Assembly (NCBI GenBank): GCA_963719325.1
Contig: CAVRBW010000021.1
Coordinates: 62,001 to 126,000, forward strand
Length of the DNA stretch: 64,000 nucleotides
Direction of reading: 5' to 3'
Origin: DATBLE01 sp963719325
GTDB lineage: Bacteria; Actinomycetota; Thermoleophilia; Gaiellales; Gaiellaceae
Under the pieces are notes generated by a model. It did no database searches. It saw nothing but the letters and a program-made list of their open reading frames with translations, and was not told where the DNA came from. The position numbers and the translations under genes are program-made. This document shows, piece after piece, positions 5,631 through 14,107 of the stretch (positions within the stretch are counted from its first letter, which is position 1; every line of letters begins with the position of its first letter).

Positions 5631-8537
5631 ATGCAAGTGAGTCGGAAGGTCCCGACCCTCGCTCTCGGCGCGCTCGTGAGCCTCGTGCTGGCCGTGGGCA
5701 TGGCGGCCGCGTCGAGCCCGCCGTCGAGCACGATCACCGTTCCGTCGAGCGTCGGTCAGACCGTCTCCGTGACGTGGACGGGGACGATTCCGGCGGCTGC
5801 CGACCCGACGAGTGACTGCGTCAACGTTCCGGCCGCGCTCACGGACGAGCACCAGTCCACCGTGAGCGTGCCTGCCGGCGTCTACAACAGCCTCGACGCC
5901 CAGTTCACGTTCACGATCGGCTGGACGCCGGTCGCCGACAGCAGCACGAGCGACGAGATCCTGACGGTGGTCGACCCCGACGGCGCGGAGCTCGGCTCCA
6001 GCGACGGAGGCGACCCGAGCGAGCTCGTGGCCGCGACCAACGCGAAAGCCGGCACCTACAGGATCATCGCGTGCGGATTCGCCAACGCGCAGCCCCAGGC
6101 ATACAGCGGCAAGCTGCAGATCACGACCGTCTCCCCCGAGCCGTCACTCGCCGCGGCACCCGCGCAGGGCCTCGAGTTCTCCGCCGCGGTGGCCGCCGAC
6201 AACCAGCGGGACGAGGCCGAGCCGCTGATGGAGGTCGACGGCGACGGCAACATCTACACCTGCGGGCCGACCGGGTTCTCGAACGCCTCCGACTATGCGC
6301 AGGTCTCGACCGACGGGGGCGACCAGTTCCACATGCTCGGCACTCCGCCCCGCGGCCAGCAAGGATCCGGGGGCGGTGGCGACTGCGGCCTCGCCACGGG
6401 CGCCAAGCGCAACAGCCAGGGCACGTTCCAGTACGCATACAGCGGGCTGGGCGCGCTCACGGGTTTCGTCTCCTCGACGTCCCCCGACAACGGCCATAAC
6501 CTGACCACGGGCGGCCCGGAGGCTGCCGGGATCACAACCCAGGGCGGCGGCGCCGACCGTCAATGGAACGTCTTCGTGGACGACCAGACCGTCCTGATCA
6601 GCTACAACCAGCAGGAGCCCCGGAACGTCGTCGTGCAGCGCTCGACGGACGGCGGACTGACGTACAGCCCGGTCGCGCCCGTGGCTGCGCCGAACCCGAC
6701 GTTCCCCGGGCCGATGCGCTACGACGCCGCTCACGACGTCGTCTTCTTCGGCTGGGACAAGACCGGCGACGCCGGTGACGACATCAACCTCTCGGTGTCC
6801 TTCGACAAGGGCGACACGTGGTTCAACTGTCGCGCGGCGGTCGCACCGGCGGCTGCGGCCGGCTTCGTCACGGCCGACTACGACCGGGACGGGAACATCT
6901 ACCTCGCCTACGGCGAGAAGCAGCGCTACCACACGTACCTCACCGTCCTGAAGGCCGCCGACGTCCACAAGTGCAACAACCCGGCGGCCGACCTGACGGA
7001 GCCGACGAGCAACCCAGGGTTCTCCAAGCCGGTCCAGGTCGACCGCGGGAACGTCCGGAGCACGGTCTTTCCGTGGCTGACGGCGGGGCCTGCGCCCGGC
7101 CGCGTGGCCGTCGCCTTCTACGGCACCGAGAGCGACGGAAACCCGAACCTCGGCACGTTCGACGCCTCCTGGGACGTGTACGTCAACCAGTCCCTGAACG
7201 CGCTGACGAGCTCGCCCGCCTTCAGCCAGGTCAAGGCCACGACGCACCCGTTCCACTACGACTCGATCTGCCTGAACGGGCTCGGCTGCGACCTGGCGGT
7301 TCCGCCCGGCGACCGCTCCCTGGCCGACTTCTTCGCGATCGACTACAGCCCCACGACCAGGAAGCTGTCGGTCGTCTTCGACCGGACGAACAAGCAGCCG
7401 GACGAGGCCGGCGGGCACGTTGCGAGCCCGATGGTCGCGACACAGATCGGCGGTCCGTCGAACGGCGGCAGCACGCTGCCCAAGCCGACGCGGCCGGTCG
7501 TGCGAACGTCGTCGACCGACCCGAGCGGTGACGCGCTGTCGTCGTACTCGGCGCTCTTCCCGCTCAGCGCGAACCCGACGAACGAGCCCGCGGGAGACTT
7601 CACGTCCATCTCGGTCGGCCCGGAAATCGACCTCGTGGACGGCACGCAGGTCAAGGACGGCGGTTACACCGTGACGATGAAGCTGGCCGACCTCTCCGAC
7701 ACCGAGCTGACGAACACGTTGACCCGGACGGGCTCGCTGTCGCTGCTCTGGGTCTTCCGCTTCACCAACGGCTACCAGGACGCGGCTGCGGCTGCCCGCT
7801 GGAACCCCGTGCAGGGCTTCACCTTCGGGTTCAACGACTTCACGACGGGTGCGACCCCGTGCGCATCGGCCGGGCCGGGATCGTCGGCGTCGGAGAAGTG
7901 CATCCTCTACCCCGGCGACCAGCCCATCCAGGGAGACGTCGACCAGTCCACCGGCCGGATCCGTCTCAGCGTGCCGCGGTTCCTGCTCCGCGCGCTGAGC
8001 GGGCCAACCGGAAACGGCCAGCGGCCTGCGGAGGCGGCAGCGACGACCGGGTCGCGGTTCTACGACGCGACCGCGTTCTCGCTCGGCAACCCGTTGTCGC
8101 CGCTGCAGACGCTGCAGACGTTCCTCTACCCGATGGACAACACGCCGGCGTTCGACTTCCTGCTCGGTGCGACCTCGCCACCGCCGACGAGCGGCGAGTG
8201 CAAGGTCACGGGCGGCGGAGCGATCTCGTCGGGCTCGGGCGAGGGCAAGTTCACCGTCAATGCCCACGCGAACCTCAAGGGCCACATCTCCTACCGCGAC
8301 ACGGGCTCCGACGTCGACATGGAGGCGACGCAGATCACCTCTGTCTCCTGCAACGACGCCAAGCACAGGGCCACGATCAAGGGTCTGGGCCGGAACAAGA
8401 CCGACGCGACCCCGAAGAGCTTCGAGATCGACGTCGTCGACAACGGTGAGCCGGGCTCGAACGACACGTTCGCCGTCCAGTTCGGCTCCTACTCCAGGAG
8501 CGGAACGCTCACCCGAGGCAATGTCCAGGTTCACTGA
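5631..8537 (+). CDS. secreted beta-propeller (sialidase/BNR-like) protein
   Basis: 968 residues from ATG at 5631, with AGGAGG about 7 bases upstream. The frame opens earlier, but only this start gives a clean signal peptide (residues 1-25, cut after AAA). About residues 180-600 contain repeated Asp-box-like motifs such as STDGGDQF, STDGGLTY and SFDKGDTW, plus DGDGNIYTC and DRDGNIYLA, which fit a multi-bladed propeller. The last 110 residues (from CKVTGGGAI) form a small beta domain with DNGEPGSNDTF seen at the C-terminus of other secreted actinobacterial proteins. The protein is extracellular; whether it is an enzyme or only binds is not clear. The following gene overlaps by 17 bases. Confidence 0.78.
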   Translation: MQVSRKVPTLALGALVSLVLAVGMAAASSPPSSTITVPSSVGQTVSVTWTGTIPAAADPTSDCVNVPAALTDEHQSTVSVPAGVYNSLDAQFTFTIGWTPVADSSTSDEILTVVDPDGAELGSSDGGDPSELVAATNAKAGTYRIIACGFANAQPQAYSGKLQITTVSPEPSLAAAPAQGLEFSAAVAADNQRDEAEPLMEVDGDGNIYTCGPTGFSNASDYAQVSTDGGDQFHMLGTPPRGQQGSGGGGDCGLATGAKRNSQGTFQYAYSGLGALTGFVSSTSPDNGHNLTTGGPEAAGITTQGGGADRQWNVFVDDQTVLISYNQQEPRNVVVQRSTDGGLTYSPVAPVAAPNPTFPGPMRYDAAHDVVFFGWDKTGDAGDDINLSVSFDKGDTWFNCRAAVAPAAAAGFVTADYDRDGNIYLAYGEKQRYHTYLTVLKAADVHKCNNPAADLTEPTSNPGFSKPVQVDRGNVRSTVFPWLTAGPAPGRVAVAFYGTESDGNPNLGTFDASWDVYVNQSLNALTSSPAFSQVKATTHPFHYDSICLNGLGCDLAVPPGDRSLADFFAIDYSPTTRKLSVVFDRTNKQPDEAGGHVASPMVATQIGGPSNGGSTLPKPTRPVVRTSSTDPSGDALSSYSALFPLSANPTNEPAGDFTSISVGPEIDLVDGTQVKDGGYTVTMKLADLSDTELTNTLTRTGSLSLLWVFRFTNGYQDAAAAARWNPVQGFTFGFNDFTTGATPCASAGPGSSASEKCILYPGDQPIQGDVDQSTGRIRLSVPRFLLRALSGPTGNGQRPAEAAATTGSRFYDATAFSLGNPLSPLQTLQTFLYPMDNTPAFDFLLGATSPPPTSGECKVTGGGAISSGSGEGKFTVNAHANLKGHISYRDTGSDVDMEATQITSVSCNDAKHRATIKGLGRNKTDATPKSFEIDVVDNGEPGSNDTFAVQFGSYSRSGTLTRGNVQVH

Positions 8538-9039
8538 TCGCTTCAGCAAGCGCCGCGGAGTCCGTCGCGTGGCCACCTACGCCGGCGCTCTCGTTCTCGT
8601 CGGGCTCGTCGCCGGTGGGCTCCTGCTCTTCCGAGGGGAAGGGCAGGAGCGGCTCTCGAAGCCGGCGTACGAGCACCGAGTCCGAGCCGTCTACGCAGAT
8701 GTCCAGGCGGCGTTCGAGGCCACCCGCGGCACATCCGGATCGACTCTGGCGGCACGCGTTGCGACGGCGCAGTCCCGTCTGCGAGAAGCGGCCGATCGAC
8801 TCCAGGGCGGCGAGCCGCCGAAGGTTGTGGAGGAGGAGAACGAGGAGCTCGCCCAGGGCATGGAGGCGTACGCGAAAGACCTCGACGTCCTGCACGCCGC
8901 GATCGGCAGGGCGGACGCGGCCGCGGTCGAGCGGTTCGACGAGGAGCTCGACGAGAACGACGCGATCGAGCAGATGGCCGAGGCGGCCGAGGAGATGAAG
9001 TTCAAGGGCTTCGACCTCGGACGGCTCGCCGAAGAATAG
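8521..9039 (+). CDS. membrane-anchored helical protein, unknown function
   Basis: 172 residues from ATG at 8521, overlapping the end of the secreted propeller gene. One membrane segment (about residues 20-38, YAGALVLVGLVAGGLLLF) is followed by a charged, helical extracytoplasmic domain rich in Ala, Glu and Arg, probably coiled coil. No catalytic motif is visible. The overlap implies co-expression with the propeller, so it could be its membrane partner. I do not recognise the family. Confidence 0.65.
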   Translation: MSRFTDRFSKRRGVRRVATYAGALVLVGLVAGGLLLFRGEGQERLSKPAYEHRVRAVYADVQAAFEATRGTSGSTLAARVATAQSRLREAADRLQGGEPPKVVEEENEELAQGMEAYAKDLDVLHAAIGRADAAAVERFDEELDENDAIEQMAEAAEEMKFKGFDLGRLAEE

Positions 9040-9120
9040 TCCGGCGACCAACTTCAGCTTCTTGCCCGAGCGCCGGGAGTAGCTCTCCGCCAAGGGCGGC
9101 TTCGTGTCGCCCCCTCCCTC

Positions 9121-9152
9121 CCCGCGGGGAGAACCTCGGTTCTCCCCGCGGG
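9121..9152. repeat. GGGGGAAAC-type hairpin, variant copy
   Basis: A perfect 15-base-pair inverted repeat, CCCGCGGGGAGAACC, around a 2-base loop, followed by a pyrimidine run CCTCTCCTT as in the other copies. It lies in the gap between the helical protein and the lipid-kinase-like gene. Confidence 0.75.
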
Positions 9153-9193
9153 CCTCTCCTTGGCGCTCTCGCTCGGCGTGGCATGCTCGGCGC

Positions 9194-10036
9194 GTGCGCG
9201 TCACGCTCCTCGTCAATCCGTTCGCGAGCCGGGTGACGGAGGCGCGCGTTCGCGCCGTCGAGCGGCGGCTCGACGTGGTCGAGACGCTCCTCACCGAGCG
9301 TCCCGGCCACGCGACCGGGCTCGCGGCGGCGGCCGCCGGCGAGGCGGTGTTCGTGTTCGGCGGCGACGGCGTCGTCAACGAGGTGCTGAACGGACTGCCG
9401 GCGGGCAAGCCGCTCGGGATCGTCAGGGGTGGGCACACGAACGTCCTGGCCCGCGCTCTGTCGGTGCCCGCCGATCCCGCCCAGGCGGTTCGACCGCGTC
9501 GCATCTCGCTCGGGCGCGTGAACGACCGCCGGTTCGCCTTCGCCGCCGGGATCGGCGTCGACTCCGAGACCGTGCGGGAGCTGGAGACGCACACCCGCGC
9601 GCGGGACGGTCGCCGGCCGGGCGACCTCGTCTACGCGCGTGTCGTGGGGCATCGACTCCTACGCGGCTACGAGCCGCGTCTCCAGGTGGAGGGTCTCGGC
9701 CGGGCCGCGCTCGTCTTCGTGTCGAACGATGCCGTCTACACGTACGCGGGGCCGCTGCCGTTTCGGTTCTCGCCGGCAGCGCGTTTCGAGCTCGGGCTCG
9801 ACGTGTGCGCCGTCGAGCGCGTCGGGCCGTCGGTGGCCGCGCGGCTCGTGGCGCGGATCGCCGCCGGGCGGGGCCTCGCCGGGGCGGCGGGCGTGCTCGC
9901 GTCACACGATGTCGATCGAGTGCAGGTCACGTGCGATCGGCCGTTGCCGCTCCAGGCCGACGGCGAGGATCTCGGCGACGTGATCGAGGCGGTCTTCGAG
10001 TCCGAGCGCGACGCGGTCGACGTGCTCGTAGGATAG
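9194..10036 (+). CDS. diacylglycerol kinase-like catalytic domain protein
   Basis: 280 residues from GTG at 9194. It begins at the first conserved strand (VTLLVNPFA) and carries the nucleotide motif FGGDGVVNEVLNGL around residue 55, followed by an IVRGGHTN segment where the family usually has GTGN. This is the DAGK/sphingosine-kinase/YegS fold that phosphorylates lipid hydroxyls. The altered GTxN segment leaves the lipid substrate, and activity, uncertain. Upstream in-frame codons encode the hairpin repeat and are excluded. Confidence 0.78.
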   Translation: MRVTLLVNPFASRVTEARVRAVERRLDVVETLLTERPGHATGLAAAAAGEAVFVFGGDGVVNEVLNGLPAGKPLGIVRGGHTNVLARALSVPADPAQAVRPRRISLGRVNDRRFAFAAGIGVDSETVRELETHTRARDGRRPGDLVYARVVGHRLLRGYEPRLQVEGLGRAALVFVSNDAVYTYAGPLPFRFSPAARFELGLDVCAVERVGPSVAARLVARIAAGRGLAGAAGVLASHDVDRVQVTCDRPLPLQADGEDLGDVIEAVFESERDAVDVLVG

Positions 10037-10054
10037 TCCTATCCGGACTAGTCC
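10031..10054. promoter_or_regulatory. tandem palindromes upstream of padR
   Basis: Two adjacent perfect palindromes, GGATAGTCCTATCC (10031-10044, arms of six bases) and GGACTAGTCC (10045-10054), overlap the stop of the previous gene and end 16 bases before the PadR start. They are a plausible autoregulatory operator. Confidence 0.45.
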
Positions 10055-10070
10055 GCTCAGAACGAGCACA

Positions 10071-10595
10071 TTGACCCTGACCGAGGCCGGCGTCCTCTGC
10101 CTGCTCTCTGCGGAGGGGGAGCGCTCCGGGTACGAGCTGCTCAAGGCCGCGGCGAAGAGCGTCGGCCACGTCTGGTCGCCGGCCAAGAGCCAGCTCTACG
10201 CCGTGCTCCCGCGCCTGGCGCTGGACGGGCTCGTCCGCAGCCAGTCCGTCGTCCAGGTCGATCGCCCCTACAATCGGCTCTACCGCATCACCCGCGACGG
10301 CCGGGGCGCGCTCGATGTCTGGCTGACGACCGTGGAGCCGGAGAACGTAGACGCGTTCCGCCTGCGCGTCTTCTACGGCGCTCTGATGACCCGGGAGGTA
10401 CTGATCGCGCACGTCGAGGCGTACCGGCGGTACCTCCGGGACCGACTCGCCGTCTTCAACGAGATCCACGAGGAGAACAGCGGACGCGGGCACGACTGGT
10501 ACCACCGGCTGATGCTCGACTACGGCTACGCGAGCACGCGGGCTGCGCTCGGGTGGGCCGACGACACCCTCTCGAAGCTTCGCCGGCGCCGGTGA
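10071..10595 (+). CDS. PadR family transcriptional regulator
   Basis: 174 residues from a TTG start. The winged helix (about 1-75) reads LTEAGVLCLLSAEGERSGYELLKAA then SQLYAVLPRLALDGLV, diagnostic for PadR. The C-terminal helical domain (about 90-170) fits PadR subfamily 1 dimerisation helices. Members are often local repressors of stress or export genes. It overlaps the following S41-like gene by four bases (GTGA), so that gene is the likely co-transcribed partner. The ligand is unknown. Confidence 0.85.
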   Translation: MTLTEAGVLCLLSAEGERSGYELLKAAAKSVGHVWSPAKSQLYAVLPRLALDGLVRSQSVVQVDRPYNRLYRITRDGRGALDVWLTTVEPENVDAFRLRVFYGALMTREVLIAHVEAYRRYLRDRLAVFNEIHEENSGRGHDWYHRLMLDYGYASTRAALGWADDTLSKLRRRR

Positions 10596-11846
10596 GACGC
10601 CTCCTCGTTCCGGCAGCGGCCGTGCTGCTCGCTGTCTGCGGCGCCCAGGCGGCAGCTCGCGTCGAGGGCCCCGCCGCCGCCGACGTGCGGTTGCTTGCGC
10701 AGCATCTCCGGCAGGACCACCCGAACCTCTTCCATGACCTGTCCTCGGCACGATTTCAGGTGGCCGTCGAGCGTGCGGCCCGGCGTGCCGACGCACTTAC
10801 ACCCGACCAGTTGGCGGTCGAGCTGATGCGCATCGCAGCCCTGCCCGGAGCGCGTGACGGCCACACCGGGATCTTCCCGTTCGATCCGGGCCATGCGCGG
10901 ACCCTGCATGTCTTCCCACTGCGGCTCTACCTCTTCCCGGACGGCGCCTACGTGATCGCCCAGGTCGGCGGCCACGACCTCGTGGGCGCGCGCGTCGTAT
11001 CCGTCGCCGGCGTCGCGTGGGATCGGGTCGAGCGGGCGGCCCGTCCGCTCTCCCCACACGACAACGACACGACCCTGCTGGCCCGCATGCCCATGTACGC
11101 GGTCACGGCCGAGCTGCTCCACGGCCTCGGTCTGATCGACGCTGTCGGCCCGGTTCGCTGGACCTTTGCGCGGGACGGGAGGCGGTTCGACGCCACGCTC
11201 GTCCCCGTGCCGGCTGCCCGCTACAACTCCGCCTTCCCGGATCTCTTCTACCCGCTCGTCCCGCCTGAGCTCCCCCATGCCGCCGCCCCTGCGTACCTCG
11301 TGCAGCGCATCCACCCCGCGCTGGCCCGGAACGCTGGCCCGCGGACGGTTGCTCTACCTGGCGTACAACCTGACGACGCTCCCGACCTTCGCGGTCGCGA
11401 TGAGGCTGCTGCGCCTGGCGCGGGCGAAGGCGGTGCGCGGCGTCGTCGTCGACCTGCGCAACAACCCCGGGGGCGACAACGGGACCTACGGCCCGCTCCT
11501 CGACGCCCTCGTGAGGCTGTCGAAGACCGAGCGGATCGTCGTGCTGATCTCGCGGGCGACGTTCTCCGCTGCACAGAACTTCGCCACCGAAGTCGAGCAG
11601 GGCGCCCACCCGATCTTCGTCTGCGAGCCCAGCGGCGGCAGCCCGAACCTCTACGGAGACGCGACGCCCACCGTGCTCCCGGCAAGCGGACTCGAGGTCT
11701 TCATCGCGCGCATCTACTGGCAGAAGTCGAGGGCGGGTGATCGGCGGCTCGCGATCCGACCGCAGGTGCCGTGGACGCTCACGGCCCGAGCCTTCTTCGC
11801 CGGGCGCGACCCGTCAGTACCCATTGCGTTGGAAGCTCTGAGATAG
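10592..11846 (+). pseudogene. exported S41-like peptidase, frameshifted
   Basis: The first part (10592 to about 11330) encodes a signal peptide (RRLLVPAAAVLLAVCGAQA) and an N-terminal domain (DVRLLAQHLRQDHPNLF...). The second part, in another frame (about 11330-11846), encodes the S41 core with VVVDLRNNPGGDNG and the nucleophile region ISRATFSAAQNFA. The total length is one base more than a multiple of three, so a single extra base near 11310-11345, next to a repeated CTGGCCCG, explains the break. S41 enzymes are serine proteases; this group lacks an obvious PDZ domain. It is either a sequencing error or a recent pseudogene. Confidence 0.75.
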
Positions 11847-11857
11847 CATCGCCGCCG

Positions 11858-12925
11858 ATGGCCCAGGTGCTTCCTGCGGAGCGCGGCCTGCGCCGGGTGA
11901 TCGGCGACGGGGAAAGCGTTCCGGACGGCGAGGTCGACGGGCTCGACGAGAGCGACTTTCTCGCGCTCTACCGGAAGCTCGTCCTGCTGCGGACCTACGA
12001 CGAGCGCTCCCTCGTCTACCACCGGCAGGGGCGGATCGGCACCTACGCGATGTTCTGGAACCACGAGGCGATGCAGGTCGGCTCCGCGTACGCGCTCGAG
12101 CGCGACGACTGGATCTTCCCCAGCTACCGCGAATCGGCGATCGGCCTGCTGCGGGGGATGCCGCCGGCGACCGTGCTCTCCTGGTGGCGCGGCCACCCGG
12201 CCGGCTGGTGGAACCCGCTCGACTACAACGTCGCCTCGATCTGCGTGCCGATTGCGACGCATGTTCCCCACGCGGCAGGGCTCGCGTGGGGAAAGAAGCT
12301 CCGCGGCGAGCGGACGGCCGCGCTCGTCTTCTTCGGCGACGGGGCCACCTCCGAAGGCGCATTCCACGAGGGCGCGAACTTCGCCGGGGTGATGCGGGCG
12401 CCGCTGATCCTGTTCTGCAACAACAACCAATGGGCGATCTCGACGCCGCTCGAGGCGCAGACCGCCGCCCCGACCCTCGCGGACAAGGCGATCGGGTACG
12501 GGATGCCGAGCGTACGCGTCGACGGCGCCGACGTCCTCGCGGTCTTCGAGGCGACGCGCGACGCCGTGACGCGCGTACGGTCGGGAGACGGGCCGACCTT
12601 CGTCGAGGCCGTCACCTACCGGACAGCGCCGCACGGGACCGCGGACGACCCCAGCGCCTACATCGACCAGGCGCGCGTCGAGGACGAAAGGCGCCGCGAA
12701 TGCGTCGGCCGCTTCGAGGGCTACCTCCGGCGGCTCGGCGCCCTCGACGACGAGACGGTCGCCGAGGTGAAGGCCGAGGCGCTCGATGCGCTGCGCGCCG
12801 GTATCGCCGCCGCGGAGGCGGAGCCGCCCCCCGATCCGGGGCTCGTCTTCGAGTACGCGTACGCCGATCCGCCGGCAAGCTTCGGCGACGAGCTCGCGGA
12901 GCTGCGGAGGATCCTCGATGCCTGA
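11858..12925 (+). CDS. 2-oxoacid dehydrogenase E1 component, alpha subunit
   Basis: 355 residues from ATG at 11858. The thiamine-diphosphate motif GDGATSEGAFHEGANFAGV with downstream NNNQWAIS is clear, as is the substrate-channel region RIGTYAMFWNHEAMQVG. With E1-beta it decarboxylates pyruvate or branched-chain 2-oxoacids and reductively acylates E2. The HGTADDPSAY loop resembles the phosphorylation loop region of BCKDH-type E1-alpha. The gene overlaps E1-beta by 8 bases. Substrate (pyruvate or branched-chain) is not settled by sequence. Confidence 0.92.
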   Translation: MAQVLPAERGLRRVIGDGESVPDGEVDGLDESDFLALYRKLVLLRTYDERSLVYHRQGRIGTYAMFWNHEAMQVGSAYALERDDWIFPSYRESAIGLLRGMPPATVLSWWRGHPAGWWNPLDYNVASICVPIATHVPHAAGLAWGKKLRGERTAALVFFGDGATSEGAFHEGANFAGVMRAPLILFCNNNQWAISTPLEAQTAAPTLADKAIGYGMPSVRVDGADVLAVFEATRDAVTRVRSGDGPTFVEAVTYRTAPHGTADDPSAYIDQARVEDERRRECVGRFEGYLRRLGALDDETVAEVKAEALDALRAGIAAAEAEPPPDPGLVFEYAYADPPASFGDELAELRRILDA

Positions 12926-13886
12926 GCTCACCCTGGTCGAGGCCGTCAACGACGCGTTGCGCACGGAGATGGAGCGCGACGACGCGGTGCTGGTGATGGG
13001 GGAGGACGTCGGCCGCGCGGGGGGTGTCTTCCGGGCGACCGCGGGGCTGCGCGAGCGATTCGGCCCCGACCGCTGCGTGGACACGCCGCTGGCCGAGGCG
13101 GGCATCCTCGGGGCGGCGGTGGGGCTCTGTATGGCCGGCTGGCGTCCGGTCTGCGAGATGCAGTACGACGCGTTCAGCTACCCGTGCCTCGACCAGCTGA
13201 TCAACCACGTCGGCCGCTACCGGTGGCGCACGCGGGGCGCGATGGAATTCCCGCTCGTCGTTCGGATGCCGTACGGCGGCGGCGTCCGCGCGCCCGAGCT
13301 GCACGACGACTCGCCCGAGACGTACTACGTGCACACACCGGGCGTGAAGGTCGCGATCCCGTCGACCCCGGCCGACGCCAAGGGGCTGCTGGCGGCGGCG
13401 ATCCGCAACCCGGACCCGGTCGTCGTGCTCGAGCCCAAGCTCGTCTACCGCACCGCACGCGGCGAGGTACCCGACGGGGAGCACACGGTGCCGCTCGGAA
13501 AGATGCGCGTGGCCCGCGAGGGCAGCGACCTGACGATCGTCGCCTACGGGGCGATGGTGCGAGTCGCCGAGCGGGCGGCGGACGCGGTCGACGCCTCCGT
13601 GGAGGTTCTCGACGTGCGCACGCTCAAGCCGCTCGACGAGCAGACGCTCCTCGCCTCGGCGGCGAAGACCGGCCGCGTCGTGATCGTCCAGGAGGCGCCG
13701 CGCGTCGCCGGCTTCGGCGCCGAGCTGGCCGCGGTGCTCGCCGAGAAGGCGATCCTCGACTTGCGCGGCCCGGTCCTGCGGGTGACCGGCTACGACGTGC
13801 CCTATCCGTACTGGCAGATCGAGGACGCGTACATGCCCTCGGTGGCGAGGGTCGTCGACGCCGCGCAGAGGTTGCTCCAGTTCTAG
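12918..13886 (+). CDS. 2-oxoacid dehydrogenase E1 component, beta subunit
   Basis: 322 residues. Typical opening TLVEAVNDALRTEMERD, the GEDVGRAGGVFRATAGL segment, and TPLAEAGILGAAVG with the conserved glutamate that activates thiamine diphosphate. The C-terminal transketolase-like domain includes VEVLDVRTLKPLDEQTL. It forms the alpha2-beta2 E1 enzyme with the preceding gene. The stop overlaps the next small gene by one base (TAGTG). Confidence 0.93.
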   Translation: MPELTLVEAVNDALRTEMERDDAVLVMGEDVGRAGGVFRATAGLRERFGPDRCVDTPLAEAGILGAAVGLCMAGWRPVCEMQYDAFSYPCLDQLINHVGRYRWRTRGAMEFPLVVRMPYGGGVRAPELHDDSPETYYVHTPGVKVAIPSTPADAKGLLAAAIRNPDPVVVLEPKLVYRTARGEVPDGEHTVPLGKMRVAREGSDLTIVAYGAMVRVAERAADAVDASVEVLDVRTLKPLDEQTLLASAAKTGRVVIVQEAPRVAGFGAELAAVLAEKAILDLRGPVLRVTGYDVPYPYWQIEDAYMPSVARVVDAAQRLLQF

Positions 13887-14107
13887 TGGAGGCCGGCCCG
13901 GAGAGGACGCTTGTCTGGCGCGGGCTCGATGCTCCGCGGATGGAGGTCGCCCACGTCGCGTCGTTCGAGAGCGTCGTCGCCCAGCGGTACGAGCCACGCG
14001 GTCACCGCACGGTGGGCTACAGCTCAGGCTCCTTCAAAGCCGACATCGAGTTCGACGAGGACGGGTTCGTCGCCCTCTACCACGACTTCCTCGAGCGAGT
14101 CGCCTGA
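13886..14107 (+). CDS. 73-residue protein between E1-beta and E2
   Basis: Starts with GTG overlapping the E1-beta stop and ends one base into the E2 start, so it is translationally locked into this operon. The ends recall the putative glycolipid-binding family DUF1089: TLVWRGLDAPRMEVA at the start and DEDGFVALYHDFLERV at the end. That family is usually about 190 residues, so this would be a condensed form lacking the middle. The assignment is tentative. A role as a small accessory of the dehydrogenase complex is only inferred from position. Confidence 0.55.
   Translation: MEAGPERTLVWRGLDAPRMEVAHVASFESVVAQRYEPRGHRTVGYSSGSFKADIEFDEDGFVALYHDFLERVA

Noticed and set aside
6144..8576. An 810-codon open frame on the minus strand opposite the secreted propeller gene
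   Set aside because: It is a GC-rich shadow frame full of Arg, Val and Gly with no recognisable family, whereas the plus strand has a signal peptide, Asp-boxes and a ribosome-binding site.
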